Source of the DNA: CAZWCX01 sp964632945 | Lineage (GTDB): Bacteria; Planctomycetota; MHYJ01; WSZJ01; CAZWCX01 | Assembly: GCA_964632945.1 (NCBI GenBank) | Contig: CAZWCX010000039.1 | Coordinates: 1-53,471 of the forward strand | Direction: 5' to 3' | Length of the DNA: 53,471 nt | Position numbers and translations under genes: made by a program | The notes under the pieces: model-generated | The model's database searches: none | What the model was told of the DNA's origin: nothing | What the model saw: the letters and a program-made list of their open reading frames with translations, nothing else | Shown here: in pieces, positions 42,401 through 49,072 of the stretch | How positions within the stretch are numbered: the stretch's first letter is position 1 | Layout: every line of letters begins with the position of its first letter

Positions 42401-43905
42401 AGGCGCCCGAATCGGTGGACGCCTGGAACAATCTGGGGCAGGTGAGCGTGATGCAGGCCGATGCGCTCGCGCGTCGAGGCGGCGATCCGCGGGAGGCGTA
42501 TCTTCGGGCCATCGGGCATTTCGATGAAATGCTGCGCCGGCACCCGGGACACCATGCGGGTTTCGTCAATCGCGGCCGCGCGCGGATCCGCCTGGGGGAG
42601 GCGGACGCGGCGTTTGGCCGCGATCCGGGCGAATCGGCCCGCCTGGCGCTCGCCGATCTCGATGCGGCCTTGGCCGTGAATCCGCGTGCGCCGGAGGCCT
42701 TCGCCAATCGCGCGAGTGCGCACCGCCTCCTCGCCCACGATCAGCAACGTCGGGGCCGCGACCCGATGGACGAGTATCGGGCGGCGGTGGCGGATGCCGA
42801 GAGGGCGTGCGCCTTGGATTCCGGAAATCCGGAGCGGATCCTGGACCGCGGGGTTCACTTCCTGCGTCTGGCGGAAGCCGAAGCGCAGCGGCAAGTGGAC
42901 AACCGGGAGTCCTTGGAGCGGGCGCTGCGGGACTTCCGCGAGGTGCTCCGGGTGAATCCGGACTCGGCTTCCGCGCACATGAATTGCAGCGGGGTCTGGA
43001 TCCGGCTTGCGGAGGCGCGCGGCCGCTACGGCGGGGACGCGCGCGCGGCGCTGGCCGGGGCGATCGAGGCCGCGCAGGAAGCGACGAAGCGGGTTCCCGG
43101 GCTGGTGGGTGCCCACAGCAACCGGGGGATGGCGCGCCTGTTCCTCGCGGATCTCGAAGCGGAGTCGGGAGAAGATCCGCTGCCGACGCTGCAGGCGGCG
43201 CTCGCCGATCTCGATCATTCGGTGCGCCTGCGACCGGCGGACGCCGGCGCGCTCAACCTGCGCGGTCGTGCATGGTTCGCGGTCGCCAACGTGCAATCCG
43301 CGAGAGGCGAGGACGCGTCGCCGGCGCTGCGTCGCGCGGAGGAGGACTTGCGGGCCGCGGTCGAGCGTCACGACGTGAACGCGCGGATGAATCTGGGATT
43401 GTGCCTGCAGGCCCAGGGGCGCGTCGAGGAGGCGATCGAAGTCTGGGACGCCGGCGCGCGCGCGGCGCCCGCCCTGGCGAAATGGGTCGACGATCAGGTG
43501 GCGGAGACGTTGCGGGAGAAGCGTCCGTGGGAGGGGCGCCTCGCGGACGCGGCGCGGGCGCGTGCATCGGCGGACCGGGCGACCGAACGGCGTCACCTGG
43601 AGGCGGCGGTGGCGCTGATCGGACGCTGGCTGGGCGGTTTGCCGGCGGCGGAGCGGGACGCGGCGATCGGGGCCGCGTTGCCGCTCCGGGAGACGTACGG
43701 CGCGGCGCACGGCCGGCTTGCGGGCCTGCTTGCGCGGGCGTCCGCCGGCGGCGCGGGGTCGGAGTCCGAAGCGCTGCGCGACGCGGCCTTCTCGCACCTG
43801 GAGGCCGCGGAGTCGATGGGGTGGCGGGTGGATGGGGCGCCGGGCGTCGCGGCGGATTTCGCCCCGCTCCACGCGGATCCCCGGTGGGGCGCGCGCCCGC
43901 GCTGA
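39481..43905 (+). CDS. Transmembrane Ser/Thr kinase with MshEN-like motifs and about 13 TPR-like repeats
   Basis: 1474 residues. ATG 39481 fits the promoter; the open frame reaches further upstream. Residues about 11-70 hold two 24-residue motifs, each starting R(F/L)G and ending Q (first RFGEILVEMGLVTP...HRQ, second RLGVLLVEMGCVGA...SRQ), as in the c-di-GMP-binding MshEN domain. A Cys4 ribbon follows (CPGC...CPDC, about 79-101). The kinase (about 150-436) has GEGGMGQVWK, IALKWI, HRDLKPSNV, DFGLARD and GSPCYMSPEQ. The membrane helix is at about 456-478. Some 13 repeats of about 43 residues with the RGGDPRxxxxRA insert fill the rest, and the end has MGWRVDG...HADPRW as in the kinases at 2053 and 5474. 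Confidence 0.9.
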   Translation: MTQATIADRQRFGEILVEMGLVTPADVATALHRQAEMRQGGENARLGVLLVEMGCVGAELVLVALSRQGKRLLRCPGCDRSWNVQGDGGGREDCPDCGQALVPPSSEAELLRALAAFGTRSGASVTGGGGGPGTTSSGRVPAGAPPSPGSHFGRYRLERMLGEGGMGQVWKAWDTGLERWIALKWIREGLYERATGRERFEREARACAGLRHPGLVSVLDIGECEGRRYLTMEYVEGPTLSERWRADGETRRAGGAIEVVRLREQVELLAQVAAAADYAHRSGVLHRDLKPSNVLIDAAGRARVTDFGLARDLGATVAPGLTLAGQAVGSPCYMSPEQAAGESNRLAPTTDVWALGVMLYEALTGRTPFEDAGEVVAVMRAVVEQEPVAPRACCPGVPRELEAIALRALEKEPSARIPTAGAFEDELRRWLRGEPVQTPLRTRSGRIGRWVRRRSGIFAGTTIAVLAALAIVIGAAALEQRAAEQVRAMLEEVGRSVEAFEDSVMRTPMTPEARVALAEQPMALLATLGRLTGESGMVAAWRARLLHLQGRGVEADAELERALALAPDDPRPRYFRGLRALEAYGNLRGMPTFHVGLGFVKIDAGREDTEAEESLRERGLADLEIALERSAGVLEGRESRTARALGYLYSPRKDGFAEALALLDGEEHPAAWRLRGLALFYLGRADEAAEAFTRALEVWPEDLVARRHRGLARMSLGLARTGPGGDPDRDFESAAGDFQILVDRDPLGLDGHAYLGILSALRGRVADRRGADPREWFERAVRSLGVACERTRGADTERGNRSRVLVEWADADGNRGVDPMPRLRLALADCEEALRQQPGSVRWRVLRGSIHRRIAAVEGAHGRDPREGLLRAIRDGEVAIEAGPGIAEAWIERGQARMDFAEADGHRGGDPRADLRRAVADFDAALGCDPGQVGAVNARGVAHMILARAETARGGDATSILADAERDFTAVLQQAPESVDAWNNLGQVSVMQADALARRGGDPREAYLRAIGHFDEMLRRHPGHHAGFVNRGRARIRLGEADAAFGRDPGESARLALADLDAALAVNPRAPEAFANRASAHRLLAHDQQRRGRDPMDEYRAAVADAERACALDSGNPERILDRGVHFLRLAEAEAQRQVDNRESLERALRDFREVLRVNPDSASAHMNCSGVWIRLAEARGRYGGDARAALAGAIEAAQEATKRVPGLVGAHSNRGMARLFLADLEAESGEDPLPTLQAALADLDHSVRLRPADAGALNLRGRAWFAVANVQSARGEDASPALRRAEEDLRAAVERHDVNARMNLGLCLQAQGRVEEAIEVWDAGARAAPALAKWVDDQVAETLREKRPWEGRLADAARARASADRATERRHLEAAVALIGRWLGGLPAAERDAAIGAALPLRETYGAAHGRLAGLLARASAGGAGSESEALRDAAFSHLEAAESMGWRVDGAPGVAADFAPLHADPRWGARPR

Positions 43906-43920
43906 CCGGCGGAGCGGTCG

Positions 43921-43941
43921 ATCGCGCGTCGCGCGCGCGAT
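43921..43941. terminator. Hairpin between convergent genes
   Basis: ATCGCGCG (43921-43928) and CGCGCGAT (43934-43941) form a perfect 8-bp stem with a 5-nt loop in the 39-nt space between the convergent kinase and FFLEE genes. It could serve both directions. Confidence 0.4.
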
Positions 43942-43944
43942 TCC

Positions 43945-44604
43945 CTATGCCTTCTTCGAAAGCTTGCGCGCCGGAGTGAATTCCTTCCAGATGCGATTCA
44001 GCCGCTCCAACTCGCGATCGTTCACCGCGGTCAGAAACGGCTCCACGTCCTTGACCGTGCGCAGCGCCTCGAACCCCTGCTGAATGAAGTCTCCCATCTC
44101 CGTCGCGCCCTTGAGACGGGCGGTCAGTCGAATGACCTTCATCATCAGGCCGATCGAGCGCCAGTGGGAGACTTCATGGAAAAACCGCACGGAGTCGAGG
44201 ATGAGCTTGATCTGCTGCACGCGCGCATCATGGTTGTCGCAGTCGCGGTAGGCCTGCTCGTACTGGGTGTTGGAGAACTTCGCGCTCCGGCAGACCCGCT
44301 GCAGCTGGTCGACGACGAGTTCATCGAGGTCGTTGGTGAGCGTATTGAGGTCCACCAGGCGGCCGAGGGCGCGGATGATCTCCATCCCCAGCTTGTCCTG
44401 GAAGTACTCGTAGAGCTCCTTGAAGTCGGCGTCGCGCTTGCTCTTGTCCTGGGAAGAGTAGATCGCGGTGAAGAAGAAGTCCGCGATGTGGCGATAGCGG
44501 GAGTCTTCCGCGAAATCGCCGTACGTCTCGCGCAGCCGCAGGCTCTGGTGCTCGATGAGCCGCTGCTTGAGCTGCACCCGGTCGACAGCCATGGGCGGGG
44601 GCAT
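43945..44604 (-). CDS. FFLEE-motif-family protein
   Basis: 219 residues from ATG 44604, or 215 from ATG 44592. An all-helical cytoplasmic protein. The segment RYRHIADFFFTAIYSSQDKS, continuing KRDADFKELYEYF, matches the FFLEE family pattern ('YxxxxxFFLEELYGPQDxxxRDxxF'), with FFLEE reading FFFTA here. The family function is not established. Its promoter carries the same palindrome in the same position as the phasin promoter, so it is probably in the same PHA-linked regulon. It is convergent with the kinase gene and divergent from the hydrolase at 44745. Confidence 0.75.
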   Translation of the reverse strand: MPPPMAVDRVQLKQRLIEHQSLRLRETYGDFAEDSRYRHIADFFFTAIYSSQDKSKRDADFKELYEYFQDKLGMEIIRALGRLVDLNTLTNDLDELVVDQLQRVCRSAKFSNTQYEQAYRDCDNHDARVQQIKLILDSVRFFHEVSHWRSIGLMMKVIRLTARLKGATEMGDFIQQGFEALRTVKDVEPFLTAVNDRELERLNRIWKEFTPARKLSKKA

Positions 44605-44665
44605 TTCCGGCGCTTGATCCTTCGGCCGCGCATGCGGGCCGCGCTTCGTCGATGAGGATGCCCCC

Positions 44666-44694
44666 AGGGTAACGCGCTGCGTTACACCCGTCAA
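44666..44694 (-). promoter_or_regulatory. Promoter with embedded perfect palindrome for the FFLEE gene
   Basis: On the minus strand, TTGACG (44689-44694), 17-nt spacer, TACCCT (44666-44671). The palindrome GTAACGC-GCT-GCGTTAC (44669-44685) occupies the spacer and the edge of the -10. Its offset from both hexamers is identical to that of the phasin promoter at 32431-32459, pointing to one shared repressor. Confidence 0.72.
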
Positions 44695-44705
44695 GCGAAT
44701 TTAAA

Positions 44706-44734
44706 TTGCCCGCAGGCGGCCTCCCGCCTACAAT
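44706..44734 (+). promoter_or_regulatory. Promoter for the alpha/beta hydrolase gene, nearly leaderless
   Basis: TTGCCC (44706-44711), 17-nt spacer, TACAAT (44729-44734). The ATG at 44745 is 11 nt after the -10. The promoter lies 12 nt from the -35 of the divergent FFLEE promoter and may be affected by the same operator. Confidence 0.5.
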
Positions 44735-44744
44735 GCCGGGCATC

Positions 44745-45605
44745 ATGCCCTATGTCTCCGTCGGTTCCGCGCGAATGCATTACGAGGAGTCCGGCTCCGG
44801 GCCGGCCGTCGTATTCGTGCACGGGTGGGCCGCTTCCTGCGCCTTCTTTCGCTCCACGATGGCCCGAATCGGGCCCTCGCACCGCTGCATTACCCTGTGC
44901 TGGAAGGGGATGGGAGACTCGGACAAGCCGGCGGACGCGGCGTACACCGTCGACGAGTACGTCGAGGAATTGCGCGAGGCGACCGACCGACTCGGCCTGG
45001 CGCGCTTCGTCCTCGTCGGCCACTCGATGGGGGGGATGATCTCCGCCGCCTTCTCGGCCCGTTATCCGAATCGCGTGCAGGGGCTCGTCCTGGTGAACGC
45101 GCCGCTGGCCGGACACGACTCCTTCTTCTGGCGCGTCCGTCTGCTGCTCGTCCCGGTCCTGAACTTCCTCATCTGGCTCCTGGCTCACCTGCGCTGGGTG
45201 CGCCGGATCGGCGCGCGCGACTTCACGCACGGGTTCCGCCTCGACGACTGGGTGATCGACGACGTGCGCAAAGCGACTTTCACCTCGCTCATGCGGTCGG
45301 TGCGCAGCATGGCGACCACGGATCTTACGGATCGCCTGGGCGCGATCCGCGCCCCGACGCTCGTGGTGTCCAGCGACCATGACCGGATCGTCCGCGCCGG
45401 CCAGTTTGCGCTCGCGCGCCGTTGTATCCCCGGCGCGGAGTCCTGCGAGCTTTCGCCCGTCGGCCACTGCCCGATGCTGGAGGCGCCGAACCGATTCGAC
45501 CCGGCCGTGGCCGCGTTCGTGGCGCGCTGCGACCCGGCCGGGGGTCCCGCGTCCATCGACGCGCCCCTGCCGGCCGACGCGGCCGCTCCCCCCTCATCGT
45601 CGTGA
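44745..45605 (+). CDS. Alpha/beta-fold hydrolase
   Basis: 286 residues. ATG 44745 is preferred because the promoter ends at 44734; an upstream ATG at 44733 overlaps the -10. The fold is clear: AVVFVHGWAASCAFF (oxyanion strand), nucleophile elbow LVGHSMGGMISAAF, acid in VVSSDHDRIV and catalytic His in SPVGHCPMLEAP. Substrates of such enzymes are esters, lactones, haloalkanes or epoxides and cannot be told here. A hydrophobic lid segment (LLLVPVLNFLIWLLAHLRWV) suggests a lipid-like substrate. The divergent FFLEE gene and the PHA-type operator make a role in storage-polymer or acyl metabolism plausible. Confidence 0.85.
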   Translation: MPYVSVGSARMHYEESGSGPAVVFVHGWAASCAFFRSTMARIGPSHRCITLCWKGMGDSDKPADAAYTVDEYVEELREATDRLGLARFVLVGHSMGGMISAAFSARYPNRVQGLVLVNAPLAGHDSFFWRVRLLLVPVLNFLIWLLAHLRWVRRIGARDFTHGFRLDDWVIDDVRKATFTSLMRSVRSMATTDLTDRLGAIRAPTLVVSSDHDRIVRAGQFALARRCIPGAESCELSPVGHCPMLEAPNRFDPAVAAFVARCDPAGGPASIDAPLPADAAAPPSSS

Positions 45606-45725
45606 CGCGCCACCCCCCCGCACTCGGGGCCCCCCCTACGGAAATTCGGTCCGATTGCCGATTCTATTCCGGGGCATCGGCCGGTTCCGATCCACCCCGG
45701 CCGATTCCGCTCGATGGGAGTAGGC

Positions 45726-46646
45726 ATGGCTCCGGATCTCTCGTCCTCCACGGCCATGGCGCCGACGGTGGAGACGTTTCTCGAAGCGTTGTCCGTCGAA
45801 CATGGCCTGGCCGAGAACACCCTCGCGGCCTATCGCAGCGATCTCGGCGTGTTTGCCCGCTTTCTCGAATCGACCGGTAGACCGGACGACGCGGCGAAGG
45901 TGACCGCCGAGGACGTGGTCGGCTTCCTTCGCCTCGGTCGGGAGAGCGGGCGGTCCGTGAACACGGTGACTCGCCGTCTGATCGCGGTGCGGATGTACTT
46001 CCGGTTCCTCACCGCGGAAGGGCTCGTGCCGGTCGACATCACCTCGCAGCTCGATGCGCCGAAGCACTGGCAGCGCCTTCCGGGGGTCCTGTCCCGGGAG
46101 ACGATCGAGACGTTGCTGGACTCGCCCGACCCGACGAATCCCCTGGGACGCCGGGATCGCGCGCTCCTGGAGACGTTTTACGCCACCGGAGCCCGCGTCA
46201 GCGAAGTGGCCGGTCTCCGGCTGCAGGATGCCAATCTGGAACTCGGGTATGTCCGATGTTTCGGCAAGGGGCGCAAGGAGCGGATCGTTCCGCTCGGATC
46301 GAAGGCGATCGAGGCGGTGCGGGTCTACCTGGCCGACGCCCGCCCGAAACTCACGCGGGCCAGCGACTCGCTCCAGCTCTTCGTCAGCCGTCAGGGCCGC
46401 CCGCTCACCCGGGGGCGGATCTGGGCGCTGTTGCAGCGGTATGCCCGCCAGGCCGGGGTCCGCGGCCGCGTGTACCCGCACCTGTTCCGCCATAGTTTCG
46501 CCACCCACCTGCTCGAGAATGGGGCGGAGATCCGCTACGTGCAGGAAATGCTCGGTCATGCCACGGTCGCCACGACGCAGGTCTACACCCACGTCGACCA
46601 GGCGCGGCTGAAACGCGTACATTCTCAGTGCCACCCAAGGGCGTGA
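45726..46646 (+). CDS. Tyrosine recombinase, XerC/XerD type
   Basis: 306 residues. ATG 45726 is chosen because GGGAG lies 7 nt upstream; ATG 45714 is in frame. The N-terminal SAM-like core-binding domain (HGLAENTLAAYRSDLGVFAR) precedes the catalytic domain with Arg in GARVSEV, Lys in GKGRKER, HLFRHSFATH, LGHATVATTQVYTH and the nucleophile Tyr in VYTH. Length and architecture fit the chromosome-dimer resolvases XerC/XerD, so it need not mark a mobile element. It lies directly upstream of the azole-peptide gene set, with 126 nt between. Confidence 0.9.
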   Translation: MAPDLSSSTAMAPTVETFLEALSVEHGLAENTLAAYRSDLGVFARFLESTGRPDDAAKVTAEDVVGFLRLGRESGRSVNTVTRRLIAVRMYFRFLTAEGLVPVDITSQLDAPKHWQRLPGVLSRETIETLLDSPDPTNPLGRRDRALLETFYATGARVSEVAGLRLQDANLELGYVRCFGKGRKERIVPLGSKAIEAVRVYLADARPKLTRASDSLQLFVSRQGRPLTRGRIWALLQRYARQAGVRGRVYPHLFRHSFATHLLENGAEIRYVQEMLGHATVATTQVYTHVDQARLKRVHSQCHPRA

Positions 46647-46667
46647 CGCATCCGCTCGCCATTTCGC

Positions 46668-46697
46668 TTGAGGCGGATGTCGAAGGCGCGCTAGACT
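46668..46697 (+). promoter_or_regulatory. Candidate promoter of the YcaO/SagB gene cluster
   Basis: TTGAGG (46668-46673), 18-nt spacer, TAGACT (46692-46697), with the first gene of the cluster starting 75 nt later. Confidence 0.45.
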
Positions 46698-46772
46698 CCC
46701 GTTGAGCCGTTTGACCTGCCGGTTGGCCCACCGGGCCAGCGCCCGATCGAGATCCCGACCGGAGAACGATCC

Positions 46773-47435
46773 GTGAAGCACGCTGCCGCGCACGCCGGGA
46801 AAATCGTTCGCCACGCCCCGGAACGGCGCGCCCGCCCGATCATCCTCGCAGGGGGGTGCTGCACCTCCTGCTGCTGCTGCTCGTGCTGTCTTCACTTGAT
46901 CGGAGGGTTGATCGGCGCGGCGATGATCGGCGCGGGCGGCCTGGGCGGGTTGGTCGGCGCCTCCACGCTGCCCGAGGCGATCCCGGCGCCCCCGAGCACC
47001 CGGATCCGTCCCGAGGCCGGGGGCGGCCCGATGACGGCTTCGGCACTCGGTCAGGCGGGGGTCGTGTTTCTCGAGGAAGGCGGCGCCACGCCGAAGCCCT
47101 CCGCCGCGGGGAAGCCGAAGAACATCCCCCTCAGCGTGAGCGGCCGCGCGCAGGCGCTCTACTGGAAATGCCTCGTCCTCGCCACCGTGGTCGCCGCGGT
47201 CTTCGCGGGCATGTGGAAAGGGTTGCTCGGCCTGGTCGGGATGGTCTTCCTCGGCCTGCCGGCGGTGCAGATCCTCGCATCAGCGGCGGCCTTCGCCTGG
47301 ATCGCGTTGAATCCGAGTCGGGATCAGCGAATGCTCAACCGGGTGCTGTTACGGATGACCTGGCGCGCCCTGCTGGGGACCATCATCGGCGCCGGACTCA
47401 TGACGCCCTGTTTGTGGCAGTGGAATCGGCTCTAG
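46773..47435 (+). CDS. Cys-run membrane protein, candidate embedded azole-peptide (TOMM) precursor
   Basis: 220 residues from GTG 46773, with GGAG 8 nt upstream. Residues 1-28 are basic and end IILAGG. Residues 29-39 read CCTSCCCCSCC: eleven residues, all able to form azol(in)e rings. A Gly-rich hydrophobic stretch follows (LIGGLIGAAMIGAGGLGGL). Residues 128-220 hold further hydrophobic helices (CLVLATVVAAVFAGMW; LLGLVGMVFLGLPAVQ; ALLGTIIGAGLMTPCLW). The Gly-Gly/Cys-run layout is that of the streptolysin S precursor SagA, but SagA is a peptide of about 53 residues and not a membrane protein. It heads a run containing the E1-like, YcaO and SagB genes. The alternative is a metal- or lipid-binding Cys cluster of a membrane protein that helps the pathway. 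Confidence 0.7.
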   Translation: MKHAAAHAGKIVRHAPERRARPIILAGGCCTSCCCCSCCLHLIGGLIGAAMIGAGGLGGLVGASTLPEAIPAPPSTRIRPEAGGGPMTASALGQAGVVFLEEGGATPKPSAAGKPKNIPLSVSGRAQALYWKCLVLATVVAAVFAGMWKGLLGLVGMVFLGLPAVQILASAAAFAWIALNPSRDQRMLNRVLLRMTWRALLGTIIGAGLMTPCLWQWNRL

Positions 47436-47493
47436 TCGTCGATCCGATCGGTTCGAACCGGATTGATGTTTCTGTCGGCAAGGAGTCCCGGCG

Positions 47494-48210
47494 ATGTCCA
47501 ACGGCGCACCGGAGTCCGAGGGTCGCGGGACTCCGCCCGTTCCGGAGACTTCCGCGGCGGGCGGACTCCCGTCCGGGGCGGACGTCGACGCCCCCGCCCG
47601 CCGACTGCGGCTGCGGGTCCTCGGCGCGTTGGCGGTCTTCCTGGTCGCCCTGATCGGACTCGTCTACCTGCGCGGAACGTGGGCGGATCGAGCGGCGCGG
47701 AATCCCACGTCGCCGGCCGACGGAACCGTCGTCCAACTGCTCGAGAGCGAGCAGGGACAGGTCGGCGTGCGGGCCGCCGCGGTCATCGATGCGCCGATCG
47801 GGGCGGTCTGGGCGGTGCTGTCGGACTATGACCGTTTCGCCGAGACGTTCCAGTCGCCTCAGTGGCGCTATCGCGACACGCGCGGAACGCGGGAGGCCGA
47901 CGGTCGCTGGCGCCTGACCGGCGTCGTGGAGACCACCCTGGGGACGTTCCCGGTGGACCTGCCCCTGACCCACCGTGAGGAAGCGGATCCCCGGACCATC
48001 TCGTGGGACACCTCCATGCCCGGCATCGATCTCAACCGCGGGACCTGGACCCTGGCACCCGCGGGCGAGGCGAATACGCTCGTGGTCCTTCATCTCGAGA
48101 TTCGGGTCCCGCCCTATCCCCGCTTCCTGGTTCACAACGTGCTGTTGAGCCAATTGGACACCGCGGTGGAATCGGTCGCCGCCGCCGCGCGCCTGCGCAA
48201 GTCCCGGTGA
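47494..48210 (+). CDS. Membrane-anchored SRPBCC/START-like protein
   Basis: 238 residues; AAGGAG precedes ATG 47494. A disordered N-terminus and one membrane helix (VLGALAVFLVALIGLVYL, about 42-60) precede an SRPBCC-fold domain starting GVRAAAVIDAPIGAVWAVLS and including DYDRFAETFQSPQWRY and the long C-terminal helix NVLLSQLDTAVESVAAAARL. Such domains bind hydrophobic ligands in a deep pocket; membrane-tethered versions can pass lipids or shape cyclisation. It lies 58 nt after the Cys-run gene and 25 nt before the E1-like gene, so it is probably part of the same operon. A role in handling the hydrophobic product is an inference. Confidence 0.78.
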   Translation: MSNGAPESEGRGTPPVPETSAAGGLPSGADVDAPARRLRLRVLGALAVFLVALIGLVYLRGTWADRAARNPTSPADGTVVQLLESEQGQVGVRAAAVIDAPIGAVWAVLSDYDRFAETFQSPQWRYRDTRGTREADGRWRLTGVVETTLGTFPVDLPLTHREEADPRTISWDTSMPGIDLNRGTWTLAPAGEANTLVVLHLEIRVPPYPRFLVHNVLLSQLDTAVESVAAAARLRKSR

Positions 48211-48235
48211 AGTCCGACCGGAGAGCCCCGCCCGC

Positions 48236-49072
48236 ATGTCGGACGACCTTCGCCCGCGTCCCCGCCGTCCCATCCCTGCGCTTCCGTTCACGACCGTCGT
48301 CACGCCCGGGGTGGTACGCCTGATCGCCGGGGAGGACTTCCGTTACACCTTCGAAGCGGACGGGTTGGATCGGTGGTTTCCGGCCCTCCTGGAGCGCTGC
48401 GACGGTTCGCGCACCCTGGACGAGGCGGTCGCCGGATGCGCGGCCCCCCTGCAGGCGACGGCGCGCGCGTGGCTGGAGCGGTTGTACGGCGAGCGCGTGT
48501 TGATCGACGGTTCGGCGACGGAGGCGCATCGAGGCGGTGCCGTGTCGGTCATTCTGGCCGGCGGAGGGGCGCTGCGGGACCGGCTGGAGACCGTCTATCC
48601 CCCCAATCCCGTTGCCTCCGACCGCCGCCTCCTGATCCTGTGTCAGGACTCCCTCGACTATGCCGCGGCCCTGGAGGCCCAGCGTCGGGGGCGAGCGGAG
48701 CGGACGCCGCTGCTCTGGGCCACGGTCGGGCCGATGACCCGCGCGTTCGTCGGTCCGGTTTTCCTGCCGGATGCGGGGCCGTGCCTGGGCTGCCTGATCG
48801 GGCACTTTCGCCGCCTTTCCCCCGCGCCCGAGCTCTACGACGCCCTGATCGGCCACGCCGCGGCCGGCGGTCGCTTCGAGCCGGCCCGCTTCCACGACGC
48901 GGGGATCGACCTCTTGATCGCGCTCGTGCGGTGGAAGATCGCCCGCTTCGAGGAAAGCGACGCGGTCGCCTGCGTCTACCGCCTGCATGTCCTGGAAGCC
49001 GAATCGCTCGAAATCTCCTCCCACCGCGTCTTCGTGCTCCCGGACTGTCCCGTGTGCGGCGGGGAATCGTGA
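48236..49072 (+). CDS. TOMM E1-like/leader-binding protein (cyclodehydratase C-type subunit)
   Basis: 278 residues. The N-terminal part (TPGVVRLIAGEDFRYTFEAD then LDRWFPALLERCDGSRTLDE) fits a PqqD-like RiPP recognition element that binds the leader peptide. The rest resembles the reduced ThiF/E1-like scaffold of TOMM proteins, with two zinc-site pairs, CLGC (about 183-186) and CPVC (near the C-terminus). In azole-peptide systems this subunit binds the precursor and presents it to the YcaO partner. It is shorter than SagC (about 350 residues), losing much of the Rossmann part. It overlaps the YcaO gene by one base (TGATG), a sign of coupled translation. Confidence 0.78.
   Translation: MSDDLRPRPRRPIPALPFTTVVTPGVVRLIAGEDFRYTFEADGLDRWFPALLERCDGSRTLDEAVAGCAAPLQATARAWLERLYGERVLIDGSATEAHRGGAVSVILAGGGALRDRLETVYPPNPVASDRRLLILCQDSLDYAAALEAQRRGRAERTPLLWATVGPMTRAFVGPVFLPDAGPCLGCLIGHFRRLSPAPELYDALIGHAAAGGRFEPARFHDAGIDLLIALVRWKIARFEESDAVACVYRLHVLEAESLEISSHRVFVLPDCPVCGGES

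Noticed and set aside
39571..43872. Minus-strand open frame antisense to the kinase at 39481
   Set aside because: Same reasoning: kinase and repeat motifs fix the plus strand as coding.
45726..46646. Recombinase gene as evidence of a mobile island carrying the azole cluster
   Set aside because: Length and architecture match chromosomal XerC/XerD. No att repeats, tRNA or composition change were seen around it.
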